From Massiliimalia massiliensis (GTDB lineage: Bacteria > Bacillota > Clostridia > Oscillospirales > Ruminococcaceae), in contig NZ_FUHT01000003.1 in NCBI RefSeq assembly GCF_900155615.1, forward strand, positions 62,001 to 126,000: a stretch of DNA of 64,000 nucleotides. The letters run 5' to 3'. Positions 34,900 to 42,793 of the stretch are shown one piece after another; position 1 is the stretch's first letter, and each line of letters begins with the position of its first letter. Below the pieces are notes generated by a model that was not told where the DNA came from, ran no database searches, and was given only the letters and a program-made list of their open reading frames with translations. A program made the position numbers and the translations under genes.

Positions 34900-35481
34900 A
34901 TGGCATTAGTCCCTTATGTAGTAGAACAAACGAGTCGCGGGGAACGCTCCTATGATATCTTTTCCCGCCTGTTAAACGACCGTATTGTCATGCTTTGTGA
35001 TGAGGTAAACGATCAGACTGCGAGTCTTGTCGTCGCACAGCTTCTCTATCTGGAAAGCCAGGACCCGGATAAGGATATCAGCCTTTATATCAACAGCCCG
35101 GGCGGTTCTGTCACCGCAGGCATGGCGATCTACGATACCATGCAGCTTGTGAAATGCGATGTGTCCACCATCTGTGTGGGGCTCGCGGCTTCTATGGGCG
35201 CTTTCCTGCTTACAGCCGGTGCAAAGGGTAAGCGCTATGCCCTGCCGAACAGCGAAGTGATGATCCATCAGCCTTTAGGCGGTGTGAAAGGGCAGGCGTC
35301 CGATATCCAGATTCATGCGGATTGGATTTTAAAAACAAAGCAGAAATTGAACAAGATGCTGGCAGAAGCAACCGGTCAGCCGCTTGAAAAAATTGAAAAG
35401 GATACTGACCGCGACAACTTTATGTCTGCTGAGGAAGCACAGGCATATGGATTGATTGACAAGGTTCTTACAAAACGGTAA
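34900..35481 (+). CDS. clpP: ATP-dependent Clp protease proteolytic subunit
   Basis: ClpP forms the 14-mer protease chamber. The 193-residue protein has the catalytic Ser98 in [11 protein letters not shown], His123 in MIHQPLGG and a C-terminal Asp in the DTDRDNFM region. The ATG at 34900 is 10 nt after AGAAAGGA. The upstream in-frame TTG would add residues before the usual ALVPYVVEQ start. clpX follows after 21 bp. Confidence 0.98.
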   Translation: MALVPYVVEQTSRGERSYDIFSRLLNDRIVMLCDEVNDQTASLVVAQLLYLESQDPDKDISLYINSPGGSVTAGMAIYDTMQLVKCDVSTICVGLAASMGAFLLTAGAKGKRYALPNSEVMIHQPLGGVKGQASDIQIHADWILKTKQKLNKMLAEATGQPLEKIEKDTDRDNFMSAEEAQAYGLIDKVLTKR

Positions 35482-35502
35482 GAAAAGATTAGGGGTAGTT
35501 AA

Positions 35503-36750
35503 GTGGAAAATGTAGGAGAAAAGGTAACGCCGCGGTGTGGGTTTTGCGGAAAAACCGAGGCAGAGGTTGACCTGATGCTTTATGGGAAAACCGCGTTTAT
35601 CTGTGATGAATGCGTCAGCCTCTGTTATCAGATGCTTTATGAGGAAGAGGAAGCGCCGCTTTCCCGGAGAAAGAAAAAAGCAGAAAGCCACCAGCCGCAG
35701 GTGCTTTTAAAACCGGCTGAAATTAAAGCTGTTTTGGATGAATATGTCATTGGACAGGATGATGCAAAAGTGACCCTGTCGGTGGCAGTTTATAACCACT
35801 ATAAAAGGATCAACTGTCAGGAAGAACTCGGGGTGGAGCTGCAGAAAAGCAATGTGCTGCTGCTTGGTCCTACCGGGGTGGGGAAAACCTTTCTGGCGCA
35901 GACCCTTGCCAACACGCTGGATGTTCCGTTTGCGATTGCCGATGCAACGACGCTTACTGAAGCCGGTTATGTTGGAGATGACGTAGAAAATGTTCTAGTC
36001 CGGCTGCTGCAGGCAGCGGATTATGACGTGGAAGCCGCGCAGCGCGGAATTATCTATATTGACGAGATCGATAAGATTACCCGCAAGTCGGAGAACACCT
36101 CCATCACCCGTGATGTCAGCGGAGAAGGGGTTCAGCAGGCCCTGCTGAAAATTATTGAGGGAACGGTTTCCAATGTTCCTCCGCAGGGCGGAAGGAAGCA
36201 TCCTCATCAGGAATTTATCCAGATGGATACCCGGAATATCCTGTTTATCTGCGGCGGAGCGTTTGACGGGATCGAAAAGATCGTCAACAAACGCTTTAAT
36301 ACCTCCGCGATTGGGTTTGGGAGCGATATCAAATCGAAAACTGATGTAAACGGAAAAGAGGTCATGAAAAAGGTGATTCCGCATGACCTGGTAAAATATG
36401 GACTCATTCCAGAATTGGTGGGCCGGCTCCCAGTGATTACAGCGTTGGAAGACCTGGACGAGGATTCCTTAGTCCGTATCCTCACCGAGCCGAAAAATTC
36501 TTTGGTGAAGCAGTATGAGGCGATGTTCCGCATGGATGGCGTTGCTCTGGAATTTACCGAAGAGTCGCTGCGGGCGATTGCCAGAAAGGCGATCAAACGC
36601 AAAACCGGCGCGCGTGGACTGCGGGGAATTATGGAATCTGTTCTGACCGATTTTATGTTTAAAATTCCATCGGACGAAACAGTGACCCGGATTGTCCTGA
36701 ACGAGGAAAGCATCGAGGAACCGGAAAAGGTGAAAATCTACCATAAATAG
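35503..36750 (+). CDS. clpX: ATP-dependent Clp protease ATPase subunit
   Basis: ClpX unfolds substrates and feeds ClpP. The 415-residue protein has an N-terminal zinc-binding domain (CGFCGKTE, then CDECVSLC). The AAA+ module follows: Walker [16 protein letters not shown], Walker [12 protein letters not shown], the [22 protein letters not shown] pore region and the IGFGSD ClpP-binding loop. The start is GTG at 35503 with a weak ribosome binding site, consistent with coupling to clpP. Confidence 0.98.
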   Translation: MENVGEKVTPRCGFCGKTEAEVDLMLYGKTAFICDECVSLCYQMLYEEEEAPLSRRKKKAESHQPQVLLKPAEIKAVLDEYVIGQDDAKVTLSVAVYNHYKRINCQEELGVELQKSNVLLLGPTGVGKTFLAQTLANTLDVPFAIADATTLTEAGYVGDDVENVLVRLLQAADYDVEAAQRGIIYIDEIDKITRKSENTSITRDVSGEGVQQALLKIIEGTVSNVPPQGGRKHPHQEFIQMDTRNILFICGGAFDGIEKIVNKRFNTSAIGFGSDIKSKTDVNGKEVMKKVIPHDLVKYGLIPELVGRLPVITALEDLDEDSLVRILTEPKNSLVKQYEAMFRMDGVALEFTEESLRAIARKAIKRKTGARGLRGIMESVLTDFMFKIPSDETVTRIVLNEESIEEPEKVKIYHK

Positions 36751-36751
36751 A

Positions 36752-36790
36752 GAGCGAGGCGCCCAGAGAAGGCGCCTCGCTGTGTTTGTA
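36752..36790 (+). terminator. Intrinsic terminator after clpX
   Basis: AGCGAGGCGCC pairs perfectly with GGCGCCTCGCT over a 7-nt loop. The T tract is weak (GTGTTTG). Confidence 0.75.
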
Positions 36791-36813
36791 CAGAAATTTT
36801 TTTATTAATAGAG

Positions 36814-36842
36814 TTGACAAACTGAGCAAAGCATGGTATTCT
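36814..36842 (+). promoter_or_regulatory. Promoter of perR-rbr
   Basis: A consensus TTGACA and TATTCT are 17 bp apart. An operator-like palindrome lies about 12 bp downstream. Confidence 0.8.
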
Positions 36843-36854
36843 TAAAACAGAAAC

Positions 36855-36867
36855 AGTAATAATTACT
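36855..36867 (+). promoter_or_regulatory. PerR/Fur-type operator palindrome
   Basis: AGTAAT-A-ATTACT is a perfect 6-1-6 inverted repeat resembling the PerR box (TTATAAT-N-ATTATAA). It lies just after the predicted transcription start of the gene for a PerR-like protein, so autoregulation is likely. Confidence 0.7.
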
Positions 36868-36899
36868 ATTTTTAATTTTGTAGATAGGAGGCTTTCCAG

Positions 36900-37316
36900 T
36901 TGAAGTATTCCAGACAAAGGGAGCTTGTCTTAGAGACTGTCAGAAGCCGTCCGATCCATCCAACTGCTGACGATGTATTTGCAATCCTGCGCAAGACCGA
37001 GCCGAATATCAGTTTGGGAACCGTCTACCGGAATTTAAATTTTCTGTCCGATGCCGGACTGATCCGAAAGGTTTTGGTTCCGAATGCCTCTGACCGGTTT
37101 GACGGAACTGTTGTGGAGCATCATCATATGCTCTGCACCCAATGCGGTGAGGTTTTTGACCTTGCACATGACCTGGCGGAGGAGTTCTCCCAGGAAATCC
37201 TCTTAAAAACAGGATTTGAGATGAATCACTGTGGGCTGATGCTTCTGGGAAAATGCGTGTCATGCAGGGAAAAGGAATGCCGGCCGGCTTCTACGGTGAA
37301 ACAACCGATAGAATAA
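36900..37316 (+). CDS. perR: Fur family regulator, PerR type
   Basis: The 138-residue protein has a winged-helix DNA-binding domain ([26 protein letters not shown]). The regulatory-metal region [13 protein letters not shown] resembles PerR rather than Fur. The structural zinc site is CTQC and CVSC. PerR senses peroxide by metal-catalysed His oxidation. The TTG start follows AGGAGGCTTTCCAG. It precedes rubrerythrin, a typical PerR target, and shares its promoter and operator. Confidence 0.88.
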   Translation: MKYSRQRELVLETVRSRPIHPTADDVFAILRKTEPNISLGTVYRNLNFLSDAGLIRKVLVPNASDRFDGTVVEHHHMLCTQCGEVFDLAHDLAEEFSQEILLKTGFEMNHCGLMLLGKCVSCREKECRPASTVKQPIE

Positions 37317-37345
37317 ATACAATTGATGAAAGAGAGGAATTTAGA

Positions 37346-37885
37346 ATGAATTTAAAAGGATCAAAAACCGAACAAAATCTGATGACTGCATTTGCAGGAG
37401 AATCCCAGGCTAGAAACAAGTATACATATTACGCTTCCAAGGCGAAAAAAGAGGGCTTTAACCAGATTGGGGATCTGTTCCTGGAAACAGCAAATAATGA
37501 AAAAGAACATGCGAAAATTTGGTTTAAGCTTCTCCACGACGGCGAAATTGCTGATACGATGACAAATCTGAAGGATGCTGCTGCTGGTGAAAACTATGAG
37601 TGGACTGACATGTACGCTACCTTTGCAAAGGAAGCAAAAGAAGAAGGCTTCGACAAGATCGCCTATTTATTTGAAGAAGTCGGGAAGATTGAAAAGGAGC
37701 ATGAGGAGAGATATTTGAAGCTGCTCAGCAATTTGGACGGTAAGCTCGTATTCTCCAGAGACGGCGATACGATTTGGCAGTGCGCGAATTGCGGACACAT
37801 CCATATTGGAAAAGACGCGCCGCAGATTTGCCCGGTATGTAATCACCCGCAGTCTTATTTCCAAATCAAAGCGGAAAACTATTAA
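37346..37885 (+). CDS. rbr: Rubrerythrin
   Basis: Rubrerythrin reduces hydrogen peroxide in anaerobes. The 179-residue protein has the ferritin-like diiron domain ([15 protein letters not shown] with its Glu, then NNEKEHAK and [14 protein letters not shown]). The C-terminal rubredoxin domain has CANCGHI and [11 protein letters not shown] for the Fe(Cys)4 site. The ATG follows AGAGAGGAATTTAG. It is probably co-transcribed with perR and derepressed by peroxide. Confidence 0.97.
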   Translation: MNLKGSKTEQNLMTAFAGESQARNKYTYYASKAKKEGFNQIGDLFLETANNEKEHAKIWFKLLHDGEIADTMTNLKDAAAGENYEWTDMYATFAKEAKEEGFDKIAYLFEEVGKIEKEHEERYLKLLSNLDGKLVFSRDGDTIWQCANCGHIHIGKDAPQICPVCNHPQSYFQIKAENY

Positions 37886-37893
37886 TTTAGTGT

Positions 37894-37932
37894 TAAAAAG
37901 CCGGAACGGCGTTGTCGTTCCGGCTTTTTTAT
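37894..37932 (+). terminator. Intrinsic terminator after rubrerythrin
   Basis: AAAAAGCCGGAACG pairs perfectly with CGTTCCGGCTTTTT. The -35 element of the next promoter lies in its loop and right arm. Confidence 0.9.
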
Positions 37933-37940
37933 GATATAAT
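37912..37940 (+). promoter_or_regulatory. Promoter of the ATP-grasp/racemase operon
   Basis: TTGTCG and TATAAT are 17 bp apart. The promoter is embedded in the preceding terminator. It gives a leader of about 145 nt with overlapping hairpins. Confidence 0.65.
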
Positions 37941-37988
37941 AAAATAAATAGGCTTACTTCTGGAAAAGTCAAACGGAAGTGTGGTTTG

Positions 37989-38032
37989 GCCTCGACGGAA
38001 GACGAAGAGGCGCCCATAATTTAGGCGCTTTT
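37989..38032 (+). promoter_or_regulatory. Overlapping hairpins in the ATP-grasp operon leader
   Basis: GCCTC (37989-37993) can pair with GAGGC (38007-38011). Alternatively GCGCC (38010-38014) can pair with GGCGC (38024-38028), which is followed by TTTT. The two share bases, so they are mutually exclusive and could form an attenuator. The stems are only 5 bp, so this is tentative. Confidence 0.35.
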
Positions 38033-38092
38033 GGTGATACTAATATAGGCTAAATCAAGAAAAATCCTGTGTAAATAGGGGACGGAAATAAA

Positions 38093-39310
38093 ATGAAGCT
38101 AGAAGAAAGAGAATTTTTACCGGTTATTTTGGGCGGAGATATTACCACCTATAGCTTAGCAAGAAGCTTTCATGAAGAATACCATATCAAGTCGATCGCG
38201 ATCAGCATGCAAAAAAACTGGCTGAATTCCTATTCCGGTATTATCGAAAATATTATTGTACCGAACATGCACCGGGAAGAAGTGTTCCTCCGTACACTGT
38301 TAGAATTGGGAAAAACGCGCGGGAAGGAAAAGAAGCTGATTCTAATTGCCTGCGGGGACTGGTATGTTCGGCTGATTATTGAACATAAAAAGGAGCTGGG
38401 GGAATACTATGTTATCCCCTATATCGACGAGGAGCTGATGAACCGGATGGTTCTGAAGGACAGCTTCTATGAAATCTGCGATCAGACCGGCGTGCCTTAT
38501 CCGAAGACTTTTGTATATGACTGCAAGGAAAAGAATGAACTGAACCTGCCGTTTGAATTCCCGGTGATTGCAAAGCCGGCAAGCAGTGCGCAGTATCACT
38601 ATGCGGAGTTTAAAGGGAAAAAGAAGGTTTATAAATTTGAGACAATGGATCAGCTTCGGGCGATGCTCAAGGAACTGGAAACCAGCAGCTATGACTATAA
38701 ATTCCTGATTCAGGATTTTATTCCGGGCGACGATACCTATATGAATATCCTGACCTGTTACTGTGACCGCGATTCCAAGGTGCGGTTTATGTCCTTCGGC
38801 CGCACGCTGATGGAGGACCAGGGCCCAATGGCGATTGGAAATCCGGTTGCCATTATCAACGAGGTAAAGCTGGATGTCATGAACAAGGCGAAGGCTATGC
38901 TCGAAGCGGTTGGGTATACCGGATTTGCGAATTTTGATATCAAATATGATATGCGGGACGGAAGCTACCGTTATTTTGAGATCAACACCCGTCTGGGGAG
39001 AAGCAATTTCTATGTAACCGGAAGCGGGTTCAATGCGGTGAAATGGATTGTTGACGACTTGATTTATCATAAAAAATTCGATGGAGAACCGGTCATTGCA
39101 GATCGTGAAAATCTTTATACCGTAATACCGAAGTCCATTATCATGAAATATGTTAAGGATGACAAGCTAAAAGAACAGGTAGAACGCTTGTACCGGGAGG
39201 GTAAGGTCTCCAATCCGATCGACTATAAGGGTGACAGCAATCTAATTCACAAACTGTATGCGAAATATTTTATGCTCAAGCAGAAACGGCGTTTTGAAGC
39301 ATACCTGTAA
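38093..39310 (+). CDS. ATP-grasp carboxylate-amine ligase, possibly D-aspartate ligase
   Basis: The 405-residue protein has an ATP-grasp core: VLKDSFYEICDQTGVPYPKT, FPVIAKPASSAQY, the LIQDFIPGDDTYM stretch and the metal-binding end YRYFEINTRLGRSNFY. Lactococcal and enterococcal AslA/Aslfm enzymes, which add D-aspartate to the peptidoglycan stem, are of similar size and are encoded beside an aspartate racemase, as here. The D-aspartate role is inferred from that context. Other amide-forming substrates are possible. Confidence 0.75.
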   Translation: MKLEEREFLPVILGGDITTYSLARSFHEEYHIKSIAISMQKNWLNSYSGIIENIIVPNMHREEVFLRTLLELGKTRGKEKKLILIACGDWYVRLIIEHKKELGEYYVIPYIDEELMNRMVLKDSFYEICDQTGVPYPKTFVYDCKEKNELNLPFEFPVIAKPASSAQYHYAEFKGKKKVYKFETMDQLRAMLKELETSSYDYKFLIQDFIPGDDTYMNILTCYCDRDSKVRFMSFGRTLMEDQGPMAIGNPVAIINEVKLDVMNKAKAMLEAVGYTGFANFDIKYDMRDGSYRYFEINTRLGRSNFYVTGSGFNAVKWIVDDLIYHKKFDGEPVIADRENLYTVIPKSIIMKYVKDDKLKEQVERLYREGKVSNPIDYKGDSNLIHKLYAKYFMLKQKRRFEAYL

Positions 39311-39337
39311 AAAACAAGAAAGGGAGAGAACCGGAGA

Positions 39338-40066
39338 ATGAGATCGCGTTTGGTTGGGATTCTGGGCGGCGTCGGCCCGATGGCGACAGTCTACTTCATG
39401 GAAATGCTGCTCAAAAAAACCAACGCCAGCAAAGACCAGGAGCATCTGGACATGCTGGTGTCAAACCATGCGACAATTCCGGATCGAACCGCCTATATTT
39501 TGGGAAAAAGCGAGGAATCGCCGCTGGACGTGATGGTCGCGGACGCCAAGATGCTGGAAGCGGCCGGATGCGATTTTATTGTACTTCCCTGCAATACCGC
39601 GCATTATTTCTTTGAAAAGATTCAGCAGTCAATTCACATTCCCCTGCTTAATATCATTCAGGAGACGGTTTCCTACTGCGAAAGGAGGATTCCCGGTGTC
39701 AAGAGGATTGGCATTATGGCCACAGAGGGTACCATTTGCTCCAACACCTATGGGATGGCCTGCGAGACGCATGGTTTGAAATGCGTTGTGCCCGAATCGG
39801 ACATCCAGTCAAAGGTGACGGAGATTATCTATCATCAGGTCAAGGCCGGGAAGCCGGTTTCAAAACGGGAATTTACGGCGGTGATCGATGCTCTGCGGAA
39901 AAAAGGCTGTGATGCGGTCGTGCTGGGATGTACGGAGCTTTCTGTGGCGTTTGCTGATTTGAATCTCCAGCCGGAATGTCCGGATGTGGTAGATTCCCTG
40001 ACGGTATTGGCGGAGCAGACGATTTTGTTTGCCGGTAAAGAGCTGAAAACGCCATGTGAAAATTGA
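39338..40066 (+). CDS. Aspartate/glutamate racemase family protein
   Basis: The 242-residue cofactor-independent racemase has two catalytic Cys motifs, LPCNTAHYF and VLGCTELSVA, and the start LVGILGGVGPMATVYFME. Together these are typical of aspartate racemases. It follows the ATP-grasp gene by 27 bp with an AAAGGGAGAG ribosome binding site. I infer that it supplies D-aspartate to that ligase. Glutamate racemase MurI is less similar in its start region. Confidence 0.88.
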   Translation: MRSRLVGILGGVGPMATVYFMEMLLKKTNASKDQEHLDMLVSNHATIPDRTAYILGKSEESPLDVMVADAKMLEAAGCDFIVLPCNTAHYFFEKIQQSIHIPLLNIIQETVSYCERRIPGVKRIGIMATEGTICSNTYGMACETHGLKCVVPESDIQSKVTEIIYHQVKAGKPVSKREFTAVIDALRKKGCDAVVLGCTELSVAFADLNLQPECPDVVDSLTVLAEQTILFAGKELKTPCEN

Positions 40067-40071
40067 TTTGG

Positions 40072-40102
40072 AAAACGGTACAGAATTTTCTGTACCGTTT
40101 TG
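40072..40102 (+). terminator. Intrinsic terminator after the racemase
   Basis: AAAACGGTACAGAA pairs perfectly with TTCTGTACCGTTTT over a TT spacer. Confidence 0.85.
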
Positions 40103-40131
40103 ATGTTCCTGACAAAAAAGTGCGGACAGGC

Positions 40132-40160
40132 TGTCAAACTGGAGAGCGTTATGCTATAAT
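40132..40160 (+). promoter_or_regulatory. Extended -10 promoter
   Basis: TGTCAA and TATAAT are 17 bp apart, with TGC before the -10. It serves the hypothetical gene at 40238 and perhaps the VOC gene after it. Confidence 0.6.
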
Positions 40161-40237
40161 GGTTTCGGGATATCAAAAGTCCGGAACTATTATGTGCTGT
40201 AGACCAAGATTGCGAAACTGAAAAGAGGTAGAGGGCT

Positions 40238-40555
40238 GTGCAGTATAAAAAGCTCAACGCATTTCGTTTTTTTCTAACAGAGGAAGAATGCGGACGGGAT
40301 GACGTTGAAGTGACAGTAGAATATAGAGTAGACCAGAGCGATCCCAAACGTGGGAACTGCTTTGTGGATTACTGGCTGAGTCTTAGAGACTATGGGTTCC
40401 GCAGCCATATGGGCGGTATTTGGCTGACAGCAGATAAGGATACTATCCTGACAAAAATCAAGGCGCATATGCTCCCTTACGTTGAGGAGCAGGTCAAAGC
40501 CTATGAGCGGTATATTGGATGGATTGAATCTGCTGAAGAGGACTTGGAAGAGTAA
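40238..40555 (+). CDS. Hypothetical protein
   Basis: I do not recognise this 105-residue protein. It is soluble, with a mixed first half (YKKLNAFRFFLTEEEC, GNCFVDYWLSLRDYGF) and an acidic helical end (EEQVKAYERYIGWIE). The GTG start is preceded by AGAGGTAGAGGG. It has a clear promoter and lies 41 bp before a VOC-family gene, so the two may be co-transcribed. Confidence 0.7.
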   Translation: MQYKKLNAFRFFLTEEECGRDDVEVTVEYRVDQSDPKRGNCFVDYWLSLRDYGFRSHMGGIWLTADKDTILTKIKAHMLPYVEEQVKAYERYIGWIESAEEDLEE

Positions 40556-40596
40556 ACAGGCTGTACAGACAGCTTAAAATAAAGGGAGGGCTTATC

Positions 40597-41007
40597 ATGA
40601 AATACAATCCAACCGGATTGGCGCACATCGGCGTTCCATGTGCGGACATTCACAAGACCATTGATTTTTACAAGGAGTTTGGCTTTGAGGTTACAGCAAT
40701 TGCGGAAAACCTGAATGGGTTTGACGTTGTGATGCTCCAAAACGGCACCTGCACGATCGAGGCATATCATCCGCTCGATGAAGAGATCAACGCGAAGAAC
40801 ATGGCGCGCGCAGACGGGCATGTCGACCATATTGCAATGTGGGTTGATAATCTGGACGACCTCTATCAGGAATGTCAGGATAAGGGCTATGAAATTGTAT
40901 CGGACGGAATTGAACACCTTGATGTATTTGCGCCGAAAACCTGCCGATATTTCTTTATTACCGGCCCAAGCCAGGAACGCCTGGAATTCGCACAGCTAAG
41001 CGACTAA
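40597..41007 (+). CDS. VOC family (glyoxalase/dioxygenase-like) protein
   Basis: The 136-residue protein is a two-module VOC fold: GLAHIGVPCADIHKTIDFY at the start, GHVDHIAMWVDNLDDLYQE in the middle and RLEFAQL at the end. The predicted metal ligands are the two His and late Glu residues. Related small proteins include lactoylglutathione lyase-like and epimerase-like enzymes, and the reaction is not determinable. Its terminator follows directly. Confidence 0.85.
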   Translation: MKYNPTGLAHIGVPCADIHKTIDFYKEFGFEVTAIAENLNGFDVVMLQNGTCTIEAYHPLDEEINAKNMARADGHVDHIAMWVDNLDDLYQECQDKGYEIVSDGIEHLDVFAPKTCRYFFITGPSQERLEFAQLSD

Positions 41008-41011
41008 AAGT

Positions 41012-41046
41012 AAAATCCGCATGGGAATATTTCCTATGCGGGTTTT
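41012..41046 (+). terminator. Intrinsic terminator after the VOC gene
   Basis: AAATCCGCATGGGAA pairs with TTCCTATGCGGGTTT over TAT, with small mismatches, and T residues follow. Confidence 0.8.
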
Positions 41047-41103
41047 CTATTTACAGGCAGATGAAAAAAAGATATAATGAGGATAATAAACGGATAAAGA
41101 GGA

Positions 41104-42150
41104 ATGAAAATGCGCCAATTGATTGATAAGCTCAAAGCAAACCGGGTTCTATCAGAGGATGAGTTTACGGAGCTGATCGAAAAAGCCTCCGAAGAGGACA
41201 GGGAGTACCTGTTCAGCCAGTCCCGTGAGCTTGCCGGGAAATATTACGGAAATGGGATTTATACCCGCGGACTGATTGAAATCAGCAACTACTGCAAGAA
41301 TGACTGTTATTACTGCGGGATTAGAAAAAGCAATGAAAAGGCTTCACGGTACCGCTTAACAGAGGAAGAGATTCTATCTTGCTGCGAGGTGGGCTATGAG
41401 CTGGGTTTCCGAACCTTTGTAATGCAGGGCGGCGAGGACGGATATTACACCGACGACCGGATGGCGCACATCATATCCCGGATTCGTTCGGCTTATCCGG
41501 ACTGCGCCATCACCCTGTCGCTTGGAGAACGCTCCAAGGAAAGCTACCAGCGCTTTTTTGATGCTGGGGCAAACCGGTACCTTCTCCGCCATGAGACTGC
41601 GGATGAAGCACATTATAAAGCACTTCATCCGCAGAATCTCTCCGCTGCCCACAGGAAGCAGTGTCTATTCTGGCTCAAGGAGGCCGGCTTTCAGGTGGGT
41701 TCCGGTTTCATGGTTGGCTCTCCCGGCCAAACCGCCCGCCATCTAGCGAAGGATTTGCTTTTCCTCAAGGAGCTGGGGCCGCAGATGGTTGGAATCGGTC
41801 CGTTTATCCGCCATCAGGATACCCCGTTTGCCAAATATGAATCGGGCAGCATGGAACAGACCCTGCTGATGATCGGTATTCTTCGGCTGATGTTCCCGAA
41901 TATCCTGATTCCAGCAACCACCGCGCTGGGAACCATTCATCCGTTTGGCAGGGAAAAGGGAGTATTGGCAGGGGCCAATGTCGTAATGCCAAACCTATCC
42001 CCCTTAGATGTGCGAAAAAAATATATGCTGTATGACAACAAGATTTCCTCCGGTGTGGAAGCAGCAGAAGGCTTGGCAGATTTGGAGCAGCGAATGGAGG
42101 AGATCGGCTACCATTTGCTGGTAGACCGTGGAGATTGCAAAAAGGAATAA
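41104..42150 (+). CDS. hydE: [FeFe]-hydrogenase maturase HydE (radical SAM)
   Basis: HydE is a radical SAM enzyme needed to build the H-cluster of [FeFe]-hydrogenase. The 348-residue protein has the [4Fe-4S] motif CKNDCYYC (Cys64, Cys68, Cys71), preceded by IYTRGLIEISNY, and GGEDGYYTD near the SAM site. The C-terminal barrel holds GIGPFIRHQDTPF and PNLSPLDVRKKY. HydF, HydG and the hydrogenase are not in the window. Biotin synthase-like relatives are less similar in the motif region. Confidence 0.93.
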   Translation: MKMRQLIDKLKANRVLSEDEFTELIEKASEEDREYLFSQSRELAGKYYGNGIYTRGLIEISNYCKNDCYYCGIRKSNEKASRYRLTEEEILSCCEVGYELGFRTFVMQGGEDGYYTDDRMAHIISRIRSAYPDCAITLSLGERSKESYQRFFDAGANRYLLRHETADEAHYKALHPQNLSAAHRKQCLFWLKEAGFQVGSGFMVGSPGQTARHLAKDLLFLKELGPQMVGIGPFIRHQDTPFAKYESGSMEQTLLMIGILRLMFPNILIPATTALGTIHPFGREKGVLAGANVVMPNLSPLDVRKKYMLYDNKISSGVEAAEGLADLEQRMEEIGYHLLVDRGDCKKE

Positions 42151-42206
42151 CGAACAAAATCCGGGCACGGCTCTCGCTGTGCCCGCAGGACAAGATGGAG
42201 ACAGAA

Positions 42207-42743
42207 ATGACGACATATCGAAAGTTAACGGAAGAAGAAATTGACCGTTCGCTATTTTCAAAATTCAGGCGGCGGCAGGTTGTGACCGATTGCTGGAGAA
42301 AAATCGGCGGGGAATGGCTGATCCAAGAGGCGCCTTTTATTGATGAGTGGTCGGAGGAGGATTACCATACATTGGTATCCTGCCTCAGAAATACCGTGCG
42401 AACCGGCGGCTTGGTGTTGGGCGCTTTTCATCAGGGGTGGCTTAAGGGCTTTGTATCCGTAGAGGCCGGACTGTTTGGGCAGGAACAGGAATACCTGGAT
42501 TTGTCCAGCCTGCATGTATCGGAGGAGATGCGCCGGGCTGGTATTGGCCGGGATTTATTTCGGGCAGCACAGCAGTGGGCAGCCGGACATGGCGCGAAAA
42601 AGCTTTATATCTCATCTCATTCGGCGGCAGAGACGCAGTCCTTTTACCGCGCGATGGGCTGTGTGGAAGCAAAGGAATATCACCGTGGGCATGTAGAACA
42701 GGAACCGTTTGACTGCCAGTTGGAATGCAAGGTATTGCCATAG
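42207..42743 (+). CDS. GNAT family N-acetyltransferase
   Basis: The 178-residue protein has a GNAT core. LDLSSLHVSEEMRRAGIGRDLF contains the acetyl-CoA loop (RRAGIG), and KLYISSHSAAETQSFYRAMGC is the following strand-helix. The substrate is unknown. The ATG at 42207 lies 5 nt after GGAGA, and an in-frame ATG at 42195 is also possible. It follows hydE by 56 bp and may share its transcript. Confidence 0.85.
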   Translation: MTTYRKLTEEEIDRSLFSKFRRRQVVTDCWRKIGGEWLIQEAPFIDEWSEEDYHTLVSCLRNTVRTGGLVLGAFHQGWLKGFVSVEAGLFGQEQEYLDLSSLHVSEEMRRAGIGRDLFRAAQQWAAGHGAKKLYISSHSAAETQSFYRAMGCVEAKEYHRGHVEQEPFDCQLECKVLP

Positions 42744-42748
42744 AAAAG

Positions 42749-42782
42749 TAAGGCACTGTGGATTTTTCCACAGTGCCTTTTC
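42749..42782. terminator. Convergent terminator
   Basis: AAGGCACTGTGGA pairs perfectly with TCCACAGTGCCTT. It serves the GNAT gene and the converging glycan operon. Confidence 0.9.
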
Positions 42783-42793
42783 GTTTATCCTCT

